From Beroe ovata (lineage: Eukaryota; Ctenophora; Nuda; Beroida; Beroidae): 32,768 bases of DNA. The DNA is taken from NCBI GenBank assembly GCA_946803715.1, contig CAMPET010000117.1:162626-195393 (forward strand). The letters run 5' to 3'. The notes under the pieces are model-generated. The model was not told the DNA's origin and did no database searches. It was given only the letters and a program-made list of their open reading frames with translations. Below, one piece after another: positions 20,697 to 30,565 of this stretch (positions are counted from its first letter, which is position 1; each line of letters starts with the position of its first letter). The translations under genes and the position numbers were made by a program.

Positions 20697-23600
20697 ATGT
20701 CGGTTCACGTGAACTCCCCCAATGTGAGCTACACATCCACACACATCGAGTCAAGATACCAGTATCACACCACTGCAGTCACTGCTAACAGGTTATATTT
20801 GAATTTAACCTCAGCGGTTCTTTCCAACGTTTCACAAACTAGCCACAATCCACAATATGATAACACATCGTGAAAGTGTTAACATCTTTCCTTGTTATCA
20901 ATATCCGTGTTAACATCTCCCCCTATGTTAACACACCTCCTGTTACCACAGCGACGGCAGCTACACAGCCACGCCTTGTACCAACACCATGACATTCAAG
21001 ACGGAGCGAGTTCTGCCAAAGTTGGGCATGATGCTCGTCGGGCTGGGTGGAAACAACGGAACTACCGTGACAGGTGGAATTCTCGCAAACAAACTCAACC
21101 TAACGTGGCAGACGAAGGAGGGGGAGAAGAAACCGAACTATTTTGGGAGCATAACCCAGGCGGGGACTGTTTGTTTGGGTATGGATGAGAGAGGGGGAGA
21201 GGTGCACGTGCCTTTCAACATACTCCTGCCCATGGTCCACCCCAACGATATAGAGATTGACGGTTAGCAGATCGCGAGATTAATTGAGTAATTGATAAAC
21301 ATGCTTCAACCTATTCTTGAAGGGTCCTTAGAGCTAATTTCATGTAATTGGAAAGAGATGGTGCAAACACTTCACACATTACATCACACACCATCACACA
21401 ATATCACACACTATCACACAATATCACACACCCTCAGGTTGGGATATCAGCTCAATGAACATGGGTGATGCCATGGAACGAGCTCAAGTGTTCGATTACG
21501 CTCTACAGAAGCAACTCCGACCCCACCTAAACAAGATGCTTCCCCGAGCATCCATCTACTGTCCGGATTTCATTGCAGCTAATCAGGTATGTACTGCTCC
21601 CCTTCTTTATCCGCTGCATCGGGGCGGGGGGCGCGGGGGGGGGGGGGGGGGGGGGGNAACACATTGTTTTCTCTACACGTTGTTTACCATTTATAAGACT
21701 CTGACTATCAGTATCACACACACAGTACACTGACAAACACGCCCTGATTTCTCAAGAAAAAAATAAGTGGTTTTATGAGGTTGCTCCCAAGTAGAAATTC
21801 CTCTAAAATTGGCGACCTCAGAGCTTAAGCCACCCTTGTTCCGAAACATTTAACGGCAGTCTTTACACCTCATGTAATTATTTGGAACATATTATTCCGG
21901 CAAAATTTGACGAGATAAGGAGTCTAACACCTGCCCTTGCCCCGTTTGATTTTCCGTCACCACGACTGTGTCCCAACCGTCCACGTGTCTTGCACGTGCA
22001 AGTCACGTTATTGACACGTGCAAGCCTCGTGTTTACCCGCGCATTTCACCTGAGTTTCACTTCTCATTGTGCTAACATGATATAAACCCATCACATACAC
22101 ACAGGGATCAAGAGCAGACAACGTGCTCAGTGGGACAAAACAGAACATGATGGAACAAATTAGGGCAGACATCCGGGACTTCAAACAGAAGAAAGATCTA
22201 GATAAGGTATTAGCAATTGATATTATTCATAAATTTGTTGATAAATGATATGGCCGATATAAGTGTGAGTTCAACGAGCGTGAAATTGGTGTGAACCCGC
22301 GAGATATTCTTGTCTCCGAAACCGACGTGTCAGTATCCCCCTCGTATACAATAACATCACGTGACTCCTAGGTAATTGTGCTGTGGACAGCAAACACAGA
22401 ACGGTTCTGTGACGTCACACCCGGGCTGAACACCACAGCAGAGGAACTCCTCAACTCTATAGAACAGGATGAGAGCGAAGTCTCCCCCTCCACTATATTT
22501 GCTGTGGCAAGCATCCTAGAGGGGTGCACTTACATCAACGGATCACCTCAAAATACATTCGTTCCCGGTGAGTTATCACTGGTAATCACTGATAATCACT
22601 GATTAAATCAGGATTATCATTGATTAATCGGGATAATCGAGATAATTTAGTAGTTGTTTTTTCCGAAGTTCGTTATCGATTTGAATTGCGTAATTCTTCA
22701 TAGATAAGGACTTTCCAGTGTTATCTATGGCAACATAATAATTCTGACGACCATTTAGCTGGATACCTATCACTACCTAGCACGTTACAAATTCGCTGGA
22801 ACAATCGCCCATAATATTTCAAAATATTTGCAGAATGCAGATAAGATAGTCCGATAACAATGAATAATTCGTGCTCTTATTACAACACAATTATCCAATT
22901 ATCTCTCGACCTCTTTCTCTTATTTCTACGTATCAGAGATCCAAATCGATCACATGTGCGTCGTGTACAATCGTCGACATGACAGCATCGAGACATTGAA
23001 CAATAATATTGTCGATGAAATCAATCACCCACACAATCGACATGACTTCATTGACACCCCCCCTCAGGTGTCATTGAGCTTGCTGAACTGAACGGTGTTC
23101 ACATAGCGGGCGATGACTTCAAATCTGGACAGACGAAGTACAAGAGTGTTCTCGTTGATTTTCTTGTCGGAGCAGGCATCAAACCCGCGTCCATCGTGAG
23201 TTACAATCACCTTGGTAACAACGACGGGAAAAACCTGTCCGCTCCGCAACAGTTCCGATCAAAGGAGATATCGAAGAGTAATGTTGTGGATGATATGGTG
23301 TCGAGCAATGATATATTGTACCATGATGGCAAGAAACCGGACCACACGGTAAGAAACAATCATGGAATTTGTGATGTGAACTTGTGAAAACTATCAGATT
23401 GAACCATGACCATCATATACAGAATAATAATAAGATCGCGGTAATGTGAAGAGTATGTGAACTAATGCGCATATTTCCCAGGTTGTTATCAAGTACGTAC
23501 CGTATGTTGGTGACAGTAAGCGTGCCATGGATGAGTACATATCGGAGATCTTCATGAACGGCAAGAACACGATCGTGTGTCACAACACGTGCGAAGATTC

Positions 23601-24281
23601 CCTCCTTGCTTCGCCCCTCATTCTGGATCTGGTCATACTGGCTGAGCTATGTGAGAGAATAACGGTGAGTAAAATTGAGTAGAAATGGGGTAATCATAAC
23701 TTTGAAATGATAATATTGATAATCAATATCAAACAAATTAACCTACCCTAGACAGTAGACACACATTTCAAATTTTCATAACATGTTGTTCCCTTGACTA
23801 TTATAACACAACCTTCCTAGGTGCAACTTGAGCCAGAGTGCGAAGCTCGCCGTTTCACCTCAATCCTATCCATCCTATCGTACCTCCTGAAAGCTCCCCT
23901 AGTACCAGCTGGGACCCCAGTCGTGAATGCACTGTTCAAACAGAGAGCGTGTATAGAGAATGTGATGCGGGCATGTATTGGACTACAGCCTGGCAACCAC
24001 ATGCTGCTAGAACATAAGATAGGGGGAAACATGGCACAACAGGTAAACACTGAACTTTTCATATTAAAGAAAATTCACTTGCTATTATACAATGAATATA
24101 TTTCGACTAAGGTTCCCTGATCCTCAAAATTTCATTGATCTTCTGTAACGTAAGTAATTAAAGCTGTTATTTTCAGCTAGGGACATGCCAGACGAGCGAA
24201 GTCATGATAAACAAGCAAGCCTACACGAACGGACGTCAGAAAATACCCTCAAATGGACACCAGACCACAGTTCCACATTGA
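20697..24281 (+). CDS. ISYNA1: Inositol-3-phosphate synthase
   Basis: Complete gene in nine exons: 20697-20791, 20952-21262, 21438-21586, 22105-22206, 22372-22567, 23068-23348, 23482-23664, 23821-24042 and 24177-24281. All are GT-AG and in phase, giving 547 residues (human 558). The cytosolic NAD-dependent enzyme converts glucose 6-phosphate to 1D-myo-inositol 3-phosphate, the committed step of inositol synthesis. Exon 1 starts [20 protein letters not shown] and continues into YQYHTTAV, like the family's SPDVVY...QYEYRTTRV. Further marks are [15 protein letters not shown] (NAD loop), [98 protein letters not shown] and [17 protein letters not shown]. Catalytic motifs are intact. Only the short C-terminal tail is unlike other animals. 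Intron 3 holds a poly-G run and a single N at 21657. Confidence 0.97.
21372..21434. repeat. ATCACACA short tandem repeat at an ISYNA1 acceptor
   Basis: Seven or so copies of ATCACACA(C/A) end at the CCCTCAG acceptor of ISYNA1 exon 3. Confidence 0.8.
21621..21657. repeat. Poly-G run ending in a single N
   Basis: GGGGCGGGGGGCGC followed by more than 20 G and then N, in ISYNA1 intron 3. It can form a G-quadruplex and is a typical sequencing break. Confidence 0.9.
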
Positions 24282-24765
24282 TAGAGATCACACAGAATCT
24301 AGTTTAATTTCAGGACACTGTTTATCGCTGGTATTGCCGTATCAGATATTGTATGTATTCAGATTATCTAGTTTAATTCTTAATGTTTCAGCTCGATCGA
24401 GCTATTTATCGCGGGCTGGTATATAATCTCTTTATTGATGACAACGTATTATTGCAGTGCTGTCTATATGTTGAATTGTGTAATTGATTGTTTCTTAAAT
24501 GATTATTGATGTTATAACTGGTATCAAACTGTTTTCTTTCTTGCGGATTTGCCCTCTTCGAAATGGCTGGTTGAAATCTGCAAATCGACATGAAGAACGT
24601 GCGTGCGTGCTCACAAATAACATACCTGAGACTTTGCGCGTTACATCAACAAGATTCCGTTGACATAGGAAAAATCGGGCACGGTTTGTATTGACTCAGG
24701 AATGTGCCCTAAAATTTGTATCATTTTAACTCATGTTTTTCAACATGCAGAAGACTGAACCAATT
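24282..24765. other. 3' flank of ISYNA1, no further gene seen
   Basis: AT-rich sequence following the ISYNA1 stop. No exon or repeat stands out before the 111-bp array. Confidence 0.35.
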
Positions 24766-25112
24766 TCTTGGCACCATTTCGTCACAACAGGCCTGTTTGA
24801 CATATGGGTGCACATTCGTCACAATCTGCTGACACCACTTCATAACTGTGACCTAGGAATACTAAAAATGGAATTTGCTGACACCAGTTCGTCAGAACAG
24901 GCCTGTTTGACGAATGGGTACCCCATTCGTCACAACTTGCTGACACCACTTCATAACTGTGACGTAGGAATGCTGACGATGGAATTCGCTGACACCAGTT
25001 CGTCAGAACAGGGTCTCCATGACGATTGGGGTACCAATTCGTCACAACTTGCTGACACCACTGCATAACTGTGACATAGGATTAATAATAATGGAATTCG
25101 CTGACACCACCG
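24766..25112. repeat. 111-bp tandem repeat, about three copies
   Basis: Units begin near 24766, 24877, 24988 and 25100 with GCTGACACCAGTTCGTCAGAACAGG. Each contains two related half-units (GCTGACACCAGTTCGTCAG and GCTGACACCACTTCATAACTGTGAC). It gives misleading open frames on both strands. Confidence 0.9.
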
Positions 25113-25558
25113 CATAACAGTTTAGTGAATACTTACCTACAGCTAGAATAACAAGATTCAACCATGTACCATTAAAACATCTCATGATACAATATTGTGA
25201 ACACATGATAAAGTTACAATCACACTAGCTGATAACGATCAATAGTCTCTAATTACAATCACGCTAAATAAAGCTCTATAATGGAGAACGATTGCAACCA
25301 TTTCAATGATGAATCTCTATTAACTAAACTGCGATGATAGTTAATTCTGATAAACGATTCAACTTACTTCGACTATTATAGATTGTTCATAGATAAATAC
25401 ATGATAATATGCAATGAATTCAAATAACGGTTAAATAATCATTAATACTTTTTACATGTCATATATTGTGATATGTTACAATGGATTCCTATCAAATTGG
25501 AGTCAAATCTGTCAACTTCTGATCTCAATGCAAAAACTTCGTCACTACTTAACTCCTT
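25113..25558. other. Intergenic, no feature seen
   Basis: AT-rich DNA between the 111-bp array and the Chibby stop codon (minus strand); probably the Chibby 3' flank. Confidence 0.4.
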
Positions 25559-28500
25559 TCATTGCTGCAAAATTGCAATTTCTTTCACTCTCGCTTCCAG
25601 ATCAGATTGCAATGCAACGACCTGCGGGATTGATCTTCTTAGATCATGATTTCGGAAACTTTTTGCTATTTTTTCGCATTTCGCATATGCTGGTATATTC
25701 TATTTAGGCATTAAGGCACAAAACTGTAAATTTTCCAGGATTTGGGATACACTGTGTCAAAATCACCTAGGGTCAGGGCGAGAGTTAGAGTAAGGCGGGA
25801 AAATGCACAATGTCGGCCCCGAAACATAAATCCCGTATGACGTGTAGTGTGTAGTGTGTACACATCGGCAAAAAGGCACGCAATTGTGAGCAATTAGTAT
25901 TGTAAGCAGAATCCGCTGTGTAACGCGCGTCTTTTTCTTCCCGCCCGCATTTACACGAATGACGGATGTTTACGCGTATCATGTGTGTACACGTATCATG
26001 TGTACAGTGTACTACACATGATACGGCATATGTTTGATCATCCTACCATATCCATGAGAATCTCGTTCTTCAGTTTCAGTGCATTGTTCTGTTCTTGTAG
26101 TGTTTTGTTCTGCTTTCGGATATTGGCAACTTCCGTGTTTCCACCAGCATTGGACTCTGCAATAGACAACGGCTAGTTTATAAACTGGCTAGTTAATTCC
26201 GATCTGTTAACACTATTCACGGTATACACCGTATACACTGCCATAAGTTGGTCCACACCAGCAAGTAGCTGATAACAATGCTAGTGAACACTGCAAAGTG
26301 GGAGTGGACACAAGTTTAGTGCCGGTTAGTTCACACTAGCTAGTAAACACTGACTAGTGAATAGTACTTACTAGCTAGTTCACTGAACACTGTGGCTAGT
26401 GTCACACTGTGGCTAGTGTCACACAGTGGCTACTGTCACACTGCGGCTAGTGTCACACTGTGGCTAGTGTCACACTGTGGCTAGTGTCACACTGTGTGGC
26501 TAGTGTCACACTGTGGCTAGTGTCACACTACCTAGTGGTGGTGGTGTCACTACTACCTAGTGGTGGTGTCACTACTACCTAGTGGTGGTGTCACTACTAC
26601 CTAGTGGTGGTGGTGTCACTACTACCTAGTGGTGGTGGTGCTGCGCACTGCGAGGAACGTCCACTGCAGCAGCTACTGCTACTGGATGTGAAACTTGTGA
26701 TGTCGGAATCATCATCATTATCACACTGTGACACAAAGAACGTGGAGGAAGATGGTGGTTCGTCCTGGACACAATCTGTCTCCCCCTCACTCTCGTCCGT
26801 ACTGTATCTCACATCCTCCCCTACTAGTGGTCTGTGTTTTGATCGACGGTACCAATCCGCTGGAGTACTCGCTGTTGATTGGTTCCCATGTCTAGGCGTA
26901 CTCGCAGCTGATTGGTTCCCATGTACTGGCGTACCCCTCTCTGATTGGCTGATATCCTCCCAGCTTCCTCGGTTTATGACATCATCACAGGAGTATCTAT
27001 GATCCAGGCTAGTACTGCTGCAGGGTGCGCCAGGGGTGCGCTTCCCTATGCTGGAGATACGCTTGAAAATGAACGACATGCCACAGGAAATGGAGAAGCT
27101 TGTGTGAATACAATACGGGAGTGAAGGAGCACGTTATTTGATACGAGAGAAGTAAAGCAGATGATAAATTAGGTGATAATATACATGGGGAAAACAAGCT
27201 AAAATCCCATGTTCAGAGCTGTTGAAATGATTACGTTATCACGTGATTGTATCCATGCTTGTCCAGGGAAACGCAGAGGAATTTCGAGAATAATTGAATG
27301 GAAACACAATATGTCTACAACTCTACAATAGTCCGGAATTGGTACGAAGGAGAGTCATATCAGTAAGTCATGACCATTGAATAAGTATGTACTTAGTCAG
27401 GGCATATGTTGCAGAAATAAGGTCAAAATCGGANACTACCTAGTGGTGGTGGTGTCACTACTACCTAGTGGTGGTGTCACTACTACCTAGTGGAGGTGGT
27501 GTCACTACTACCTAGTGGTGGTGTCACTACTACCTAGTGGTGGTGGTGCTGCACACTGCGAGGAACCTCCACTGCAGCAGCTACTGCTACTGGATGTGAA
27601 ACTTGTGATGTCGGAATCATCATCGTTATCACACTGTGACACAAAGAACGTGGAGGAAGATGGTGGTTCGTCCTGGACACAATCTGTCTCTCCCTCACTA
27701 TCGTTCATGCTGTATCTCACATCCTCTCCTTCTAGTCTGTGCTTCGATCGACGGTACCGATCCGCTGGAGTACTCACTGTTGATTGGTTCCCATGTCTAG
27801 GCGTACTCACTGCTGATTGGTTCCCATGTCTAGGCGTACTCACTGCTGATTGGTTCCCATGTACTGGCGTACCCCTCTCTGATTGGCTGATATCCTCCCA
27901 GCTTCCTCTATTTATGACATCATCACAGGAGTATCTATGATCCAGGCTAGTACTGCTGCAGGGTGCGCCAGGTGTACGCTTCCCTATGCTGGAGATACGC
28001 TTGAAAATGAACGACATGCCACAGGAAATGGAGAAGCTTGTGCAAATACAATACGGGAGTGAAGGAGCACGTTATTTGATACGAGAGAAGTAAAACAGAT
28101 GATAAAATAGGGTGATAATATACATGGGGAAAACAAGCTAAAATCCCATGTTCAGAGCTGTTGAAATAATTACGTTATCACGTGATTGTATCCATGCTTG
28201 TCTGGGAAACGCAGAGGAATTTCGAGAATAATTGAATGGATACACAATATGTCTACGACTCTACAAAAGTCCGGAATTGGTACGAAGGAGAGTCATATCA
28301 GTAAGTCATGACCATTGAATAAGTATGTACTAAATCTCATTACTTGTCGAGATATTTGCCTCAACAATTGGGCGCCCAATCTGAGTATGATTTTAGAACC
28401 ACCATACCTGAGTACCACTGTCCGACGTTGGAATCAAAGACAAGCTCGTTTTCATCCAATGTCAGCCTTATCCCTCCCTCATCTTCCTGTTTCTGACTGT

Positions 28501-28811
28501 CTTGCGAAGTGAGGCTAGAACAATCACACAGTTTAGCATATATAATTATATTGATAGCATATCTTGTTATAGCTGTGTTACATTGTTACCCTTTAATAAC
28601 CCTTGCTAGCTACCCTTGGATTAATGATCTTGCCATAATATGGTAAGAGGTTGCATACTATGAAGCTAGATTCTTTGTGACATTAAGACATCATGACAGT
28701 GAAAAGAGTGAAACTCAGCAAGGGAAGAAGTATTTACCTGGACAGCGATCCTGCTCTTCGTTTAGGACCTTTCACTTGTGCCCCTTTCTTAGTCTTGCTG
28801 AACAACGGCAT
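25559..28811 (-). CDS. CBY1: Chibby (CBY1) ortholog
   Basis: Exons on the minus strand: 28738-28811, 28408-28514, 26047-26156 and 25559-25621. Phases fit (2, 1, 0) and give 117 residues (human 126). The N-terminus MPLFSKTKKG resembles human MPLFG...SPKKT, and RRAGSLSSL matches the region of the 14-3-3 site. Exon 2 carries IRLTLDENELVFDSNVGQWY, the family's NLAGQSLKFENGQW block. Exon 3 is the leucine zipper (VANIRKQNKTLQEQNNALKL, then KNEILMDM), like RRRNQQLEEENNLLRLKVDILLDML. Exon 4 ends the coil with LEARVKEIAILQQ. In other animals Chibby binds beta-catenin and works at the ciliary basal body. The 2.25-kb intron 2 contains an open exon with its own Met, present twice because of the assembly duplication. 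Confidence 0.88.
26386..26530. repeat. 17-bp minisatellite ACACTGTGGCTAGTGTC
   Basis: About eight copies with few changes, between the zipper exon and the donor minisatellite in the Chibby intron. Confidence 0.9.
26526..26640. repeat. 22-25-bp minisatellite carrying a splice donor in every unit
   Basis: On the minus strand each unit reads CCACCACCACTAG|GTAGTAGTGACA. The first unit forms the end of the Ser/Thr-rich exon and its GT donor; the others repeat the same potential donor downstream. The array recurs at 27435-27545 in the other copy with a different unit number. Confidence 0.85.
26626..27079 (-). CDS. Ser/Thr-rich exon in the Chibby intron: alternative first exon or nested gene (copy A)
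   Basis: Starts MSFIFKRISSIGKRTPGAP. The next part contains two CHGNQS-type repeats (STPRHGNQS), an acidic stretch (DESEGETDCVQDE), DNDDDSDITSFTSSSSSCC, and ends APPPL. At 26626 the frame meets a GTAGTA donor in phase 1, the same phase as the genuine Chibby exon 2 donor. It could therefore splice to the leucine-zipper exon 26047-26156, giving a 208-residue protein with a different head. Unspliced, it would end 27 bases of repeat later as a 160-residue protein. The frame is kept open in both copies although they differ by substitutions and by a whole 30-bp indel, which argues that it is translated. Confidence 0.55.
27534..28017 (-). CDS. Second copy (probable other allele) of the Ser/Thr-rich exon
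   Basis: Same exon as 26626-27079, ten residues longer. It has one more HGNQSAVSTPR unit and small changes (DRYRRSKHRLEGED against DWYRRSKHRPLVGED). Again it ends in a phase-1 GTAGTA donor. It lies just right of the N at 27434 and is probably the alternative allele, not a second gene. Confidence 0.55.
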
Positions 28812-30063
28812 AGGTATGGCCTAACTGATTGGGCGAAATTGTTTATGAGAAGTCAAAACCAAGAACTATTGACTAGGAAACATTTTTGGTCTCAGAAAGT
28901 GCAATAATTATTACCAAAAATAACAATCCAAGCCGATCCCAAACTTAGCTTTCCGTGCCTCCGGTCTGGCCCAGCCAAATTTTGCTTCCCTGTCCCAAGT
29001 CCAGCCCCAGCCTAAAATTGCTTCCCTGGTCCGGCCCTGCTCTTGGCGATTTTTTTCAAACATCTATACTTCTTATGATTTGGCATTCTCTCATTTATCA
29101 TTATGGACTCTGTGTGTTCACGGCACATGTGTTGCTATAGTAGCCTAGAAGTTGCATGTGCAAAAAAGTAGCCTGTAGGCTCATTTCTTATGGTGCTGTT
29201 TTGATTACGTTGCTCTCTCTATTGATAAAAGACAAGAGTCACACATGCAGAATAATCTCACAACATATTTTTTCTCATTTGCACTGAGTGACCTGTTGCT
29301 GTGTCGCAATGATAGCTCTTGATCTGGAATCTGCATTTAAGCTACTACATTCAACTTTTTTCATAATATGTAATCTGAAGTGTTGATGTTTATCATGACT
29401 ACTTGAGTACTTAAACAGCTCTATTACAATTTGGTTGTTGGTTTGTCTGTCTGTTTGTTTGTCCAGTTGAACGTCATGAAATGGAGTCTGTTGCAGAGTT
29501 GCACATACAGATTTTTGACCTGGAATAACCATTGCCATGGACACATGTTGCTGCTGGGATGGTGAACTGGGAGCCCTTTTGGGATGATTGTGCTTTGTTA
29601 AATAAATAAACAAAAAGTTTTTGCCTTCAGGAAACTCTATTTTGACATTTCGCAGGTTATTAACTTGATTCAATTCTTCAGTTAATTTGGGGCAGGGCCA
29701 ACATATATTTCCTTTTTTTGCTTTTTCAACATCAAACATTGTCCTTTCTGTTTTGAATGCATGTCCTCATTGGAGCAACAATCACATATCTCATTCTCTG
29801 GCAGGTGCGAATCTTGAGTGCACATCACTGATGGTAAGATAACTGGCTACAAACAGAAGCCGTTCAGATTATTTCTGGTAATTAAGTAAATTAAAAATTT
29901 AGCTGAAATTTTGGATCAATTTATTGTCCTTACTTTTATTTTTGCATTTGCATTCATGTTGCCGGACGTTATCTGCCGGATGTTATCTGCCGCGCGCAAG
30001 AAACAGTGGACAGCTATAACATCCGGCAACATTCATGTAGGATTTTTCCTTGTAGGATTTTCC
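28812..30063. other. Repeat-like intergenic region upstream of Chibby
   Basis: Contains decayed-looking GCTTCCCTGTCC/GGTCCGGCCCTG repeats near 28930-29030. A 154-codon minus-strand open frame lies at 29275-29739. GCCGGACGTTATCTGCCGGATGTTATC near 29960, complemented at about 30013-30030, forms an imperfect inverted repeat. No gene model is convincing. Confidence 0.4.
29275..29739 (-). pseudogene. Open frame of 154 codons, possibly an E2-like remnant
   Basis: The first third contains KLTEELNQV and RNVKIEFPEGKNFLFIYLT. This faintly recalls the start of ubiquitin/NEDD8-conjugating enzyme folds (V.F.P.....F.L.). The HPN block and active-site cysteine region do not follow, and the rest is glutamine- and serine-rich without pattern. 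It may be coding, a fragment or chance. Confidence 0.2.
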
Positions 30064-30204
30064 TTGTCAGATTTTATCTGACCTCAGTTTCTCGCGCGCG
30101 GCGCGCGCGCCTTCATCGAAGGCCGAAACAAATTTCGGCCTTCGATGAAGGCGCGCGTGCGCGAGAAACAGGTCAGGTATATATAACATCTGACAAGGAT
30201 TTTA
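30056..30204. mobile_element. Fold-back (MITE-like) element, copy 2
   Basis: It runs from TTGTCAGAT (30064) to ATCTGACAA (30196). The two arms are CG-rich and inverted. They meet at CGAAGGCCGAAACAAATTTCGGCCTTCG, a perfect small hairpin. Read in reverse, it matches copy 1 (8427-8535) including the differences between the two arms, so both derive from one master. Flanks GGATTTTC and GGATTTTA may be an imperfect target duplication. Confidence 0.75.
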
Positions 30205-30565
30205 CCCTACCGTCGGTGCGCGCGATTTTCAATCCGCCCCGCCAGCAAGGCCAAGGGTAGGGTGAAATTTTACAAATTTTTGTTGCAATCGATGATAGAC
30301 CCGGCCCTGTCGAGAGTTGCGCGCGGCGCAAACTTATTCTTTTGCAGTGCTGCATATATCAGCGACCTCGACATGGGGGCTATCATCGACACGACAGCCA
30401 AAATGATTTGCGCGCGCAATGAAATTCTAACAGGGGGTCAGGGGCTTTCATCGACAGCCAAACTCGGTGTTTATATTTAATAAAATACAAAAGAAATCAC
30501 TGTTTAATAATCATATGCATAATATAATATGCGGACATTCAAGCTAGATCGAATTCGGTCAAGAC
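30205..30565. other. Repeat-like upstream flank of the kinesin gene
   Basis: Contains two related words, GGGGGCTATCATCGACACGACAGCC and GGGGCTTTCATCGACAGCC, and CG-rich patches like those at 8600-8900 and 18100. An open plus-strand frame at 30262-30480 arises from this repeat and is not taken as a gene. Confidence 0.4.

Larger units (their letters stand above)
26526..28331. repeat. Near-identical tandem copies flanking N at 27434, probable stacked alleles
   Basis: About 26526-27393 and 27435-28331 match with a few percent difference, including the whole Ser/Thr-rich exon and upstream intron. The copies part at AATAAGTATGTACT. A single N separates them. Confidence 0.85.

Noticed and set aside
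20413-20754. Minus-strand 113-codon frame rich in Cys and Trp
   Set aside because: It is antisense to ISYNA1 exon 1 (20697-20791) and its leader; the plus strand there encodes the conserved ISYNA1 N-terminus.
24733-25068. Plus- and minus-strand frames of 94-111 codons
   Set aside because: They follow the 111-bp tandem repeat, whose length is a multiple of three, so frames stay open by construction.
30262-30480. Plus-strand 72-codon frame upstream of the kinesin
   Set aside because: It is composed of dispersed repeat words (ATCGACA...GACAGCC) also seen nearby; no family or splice support.
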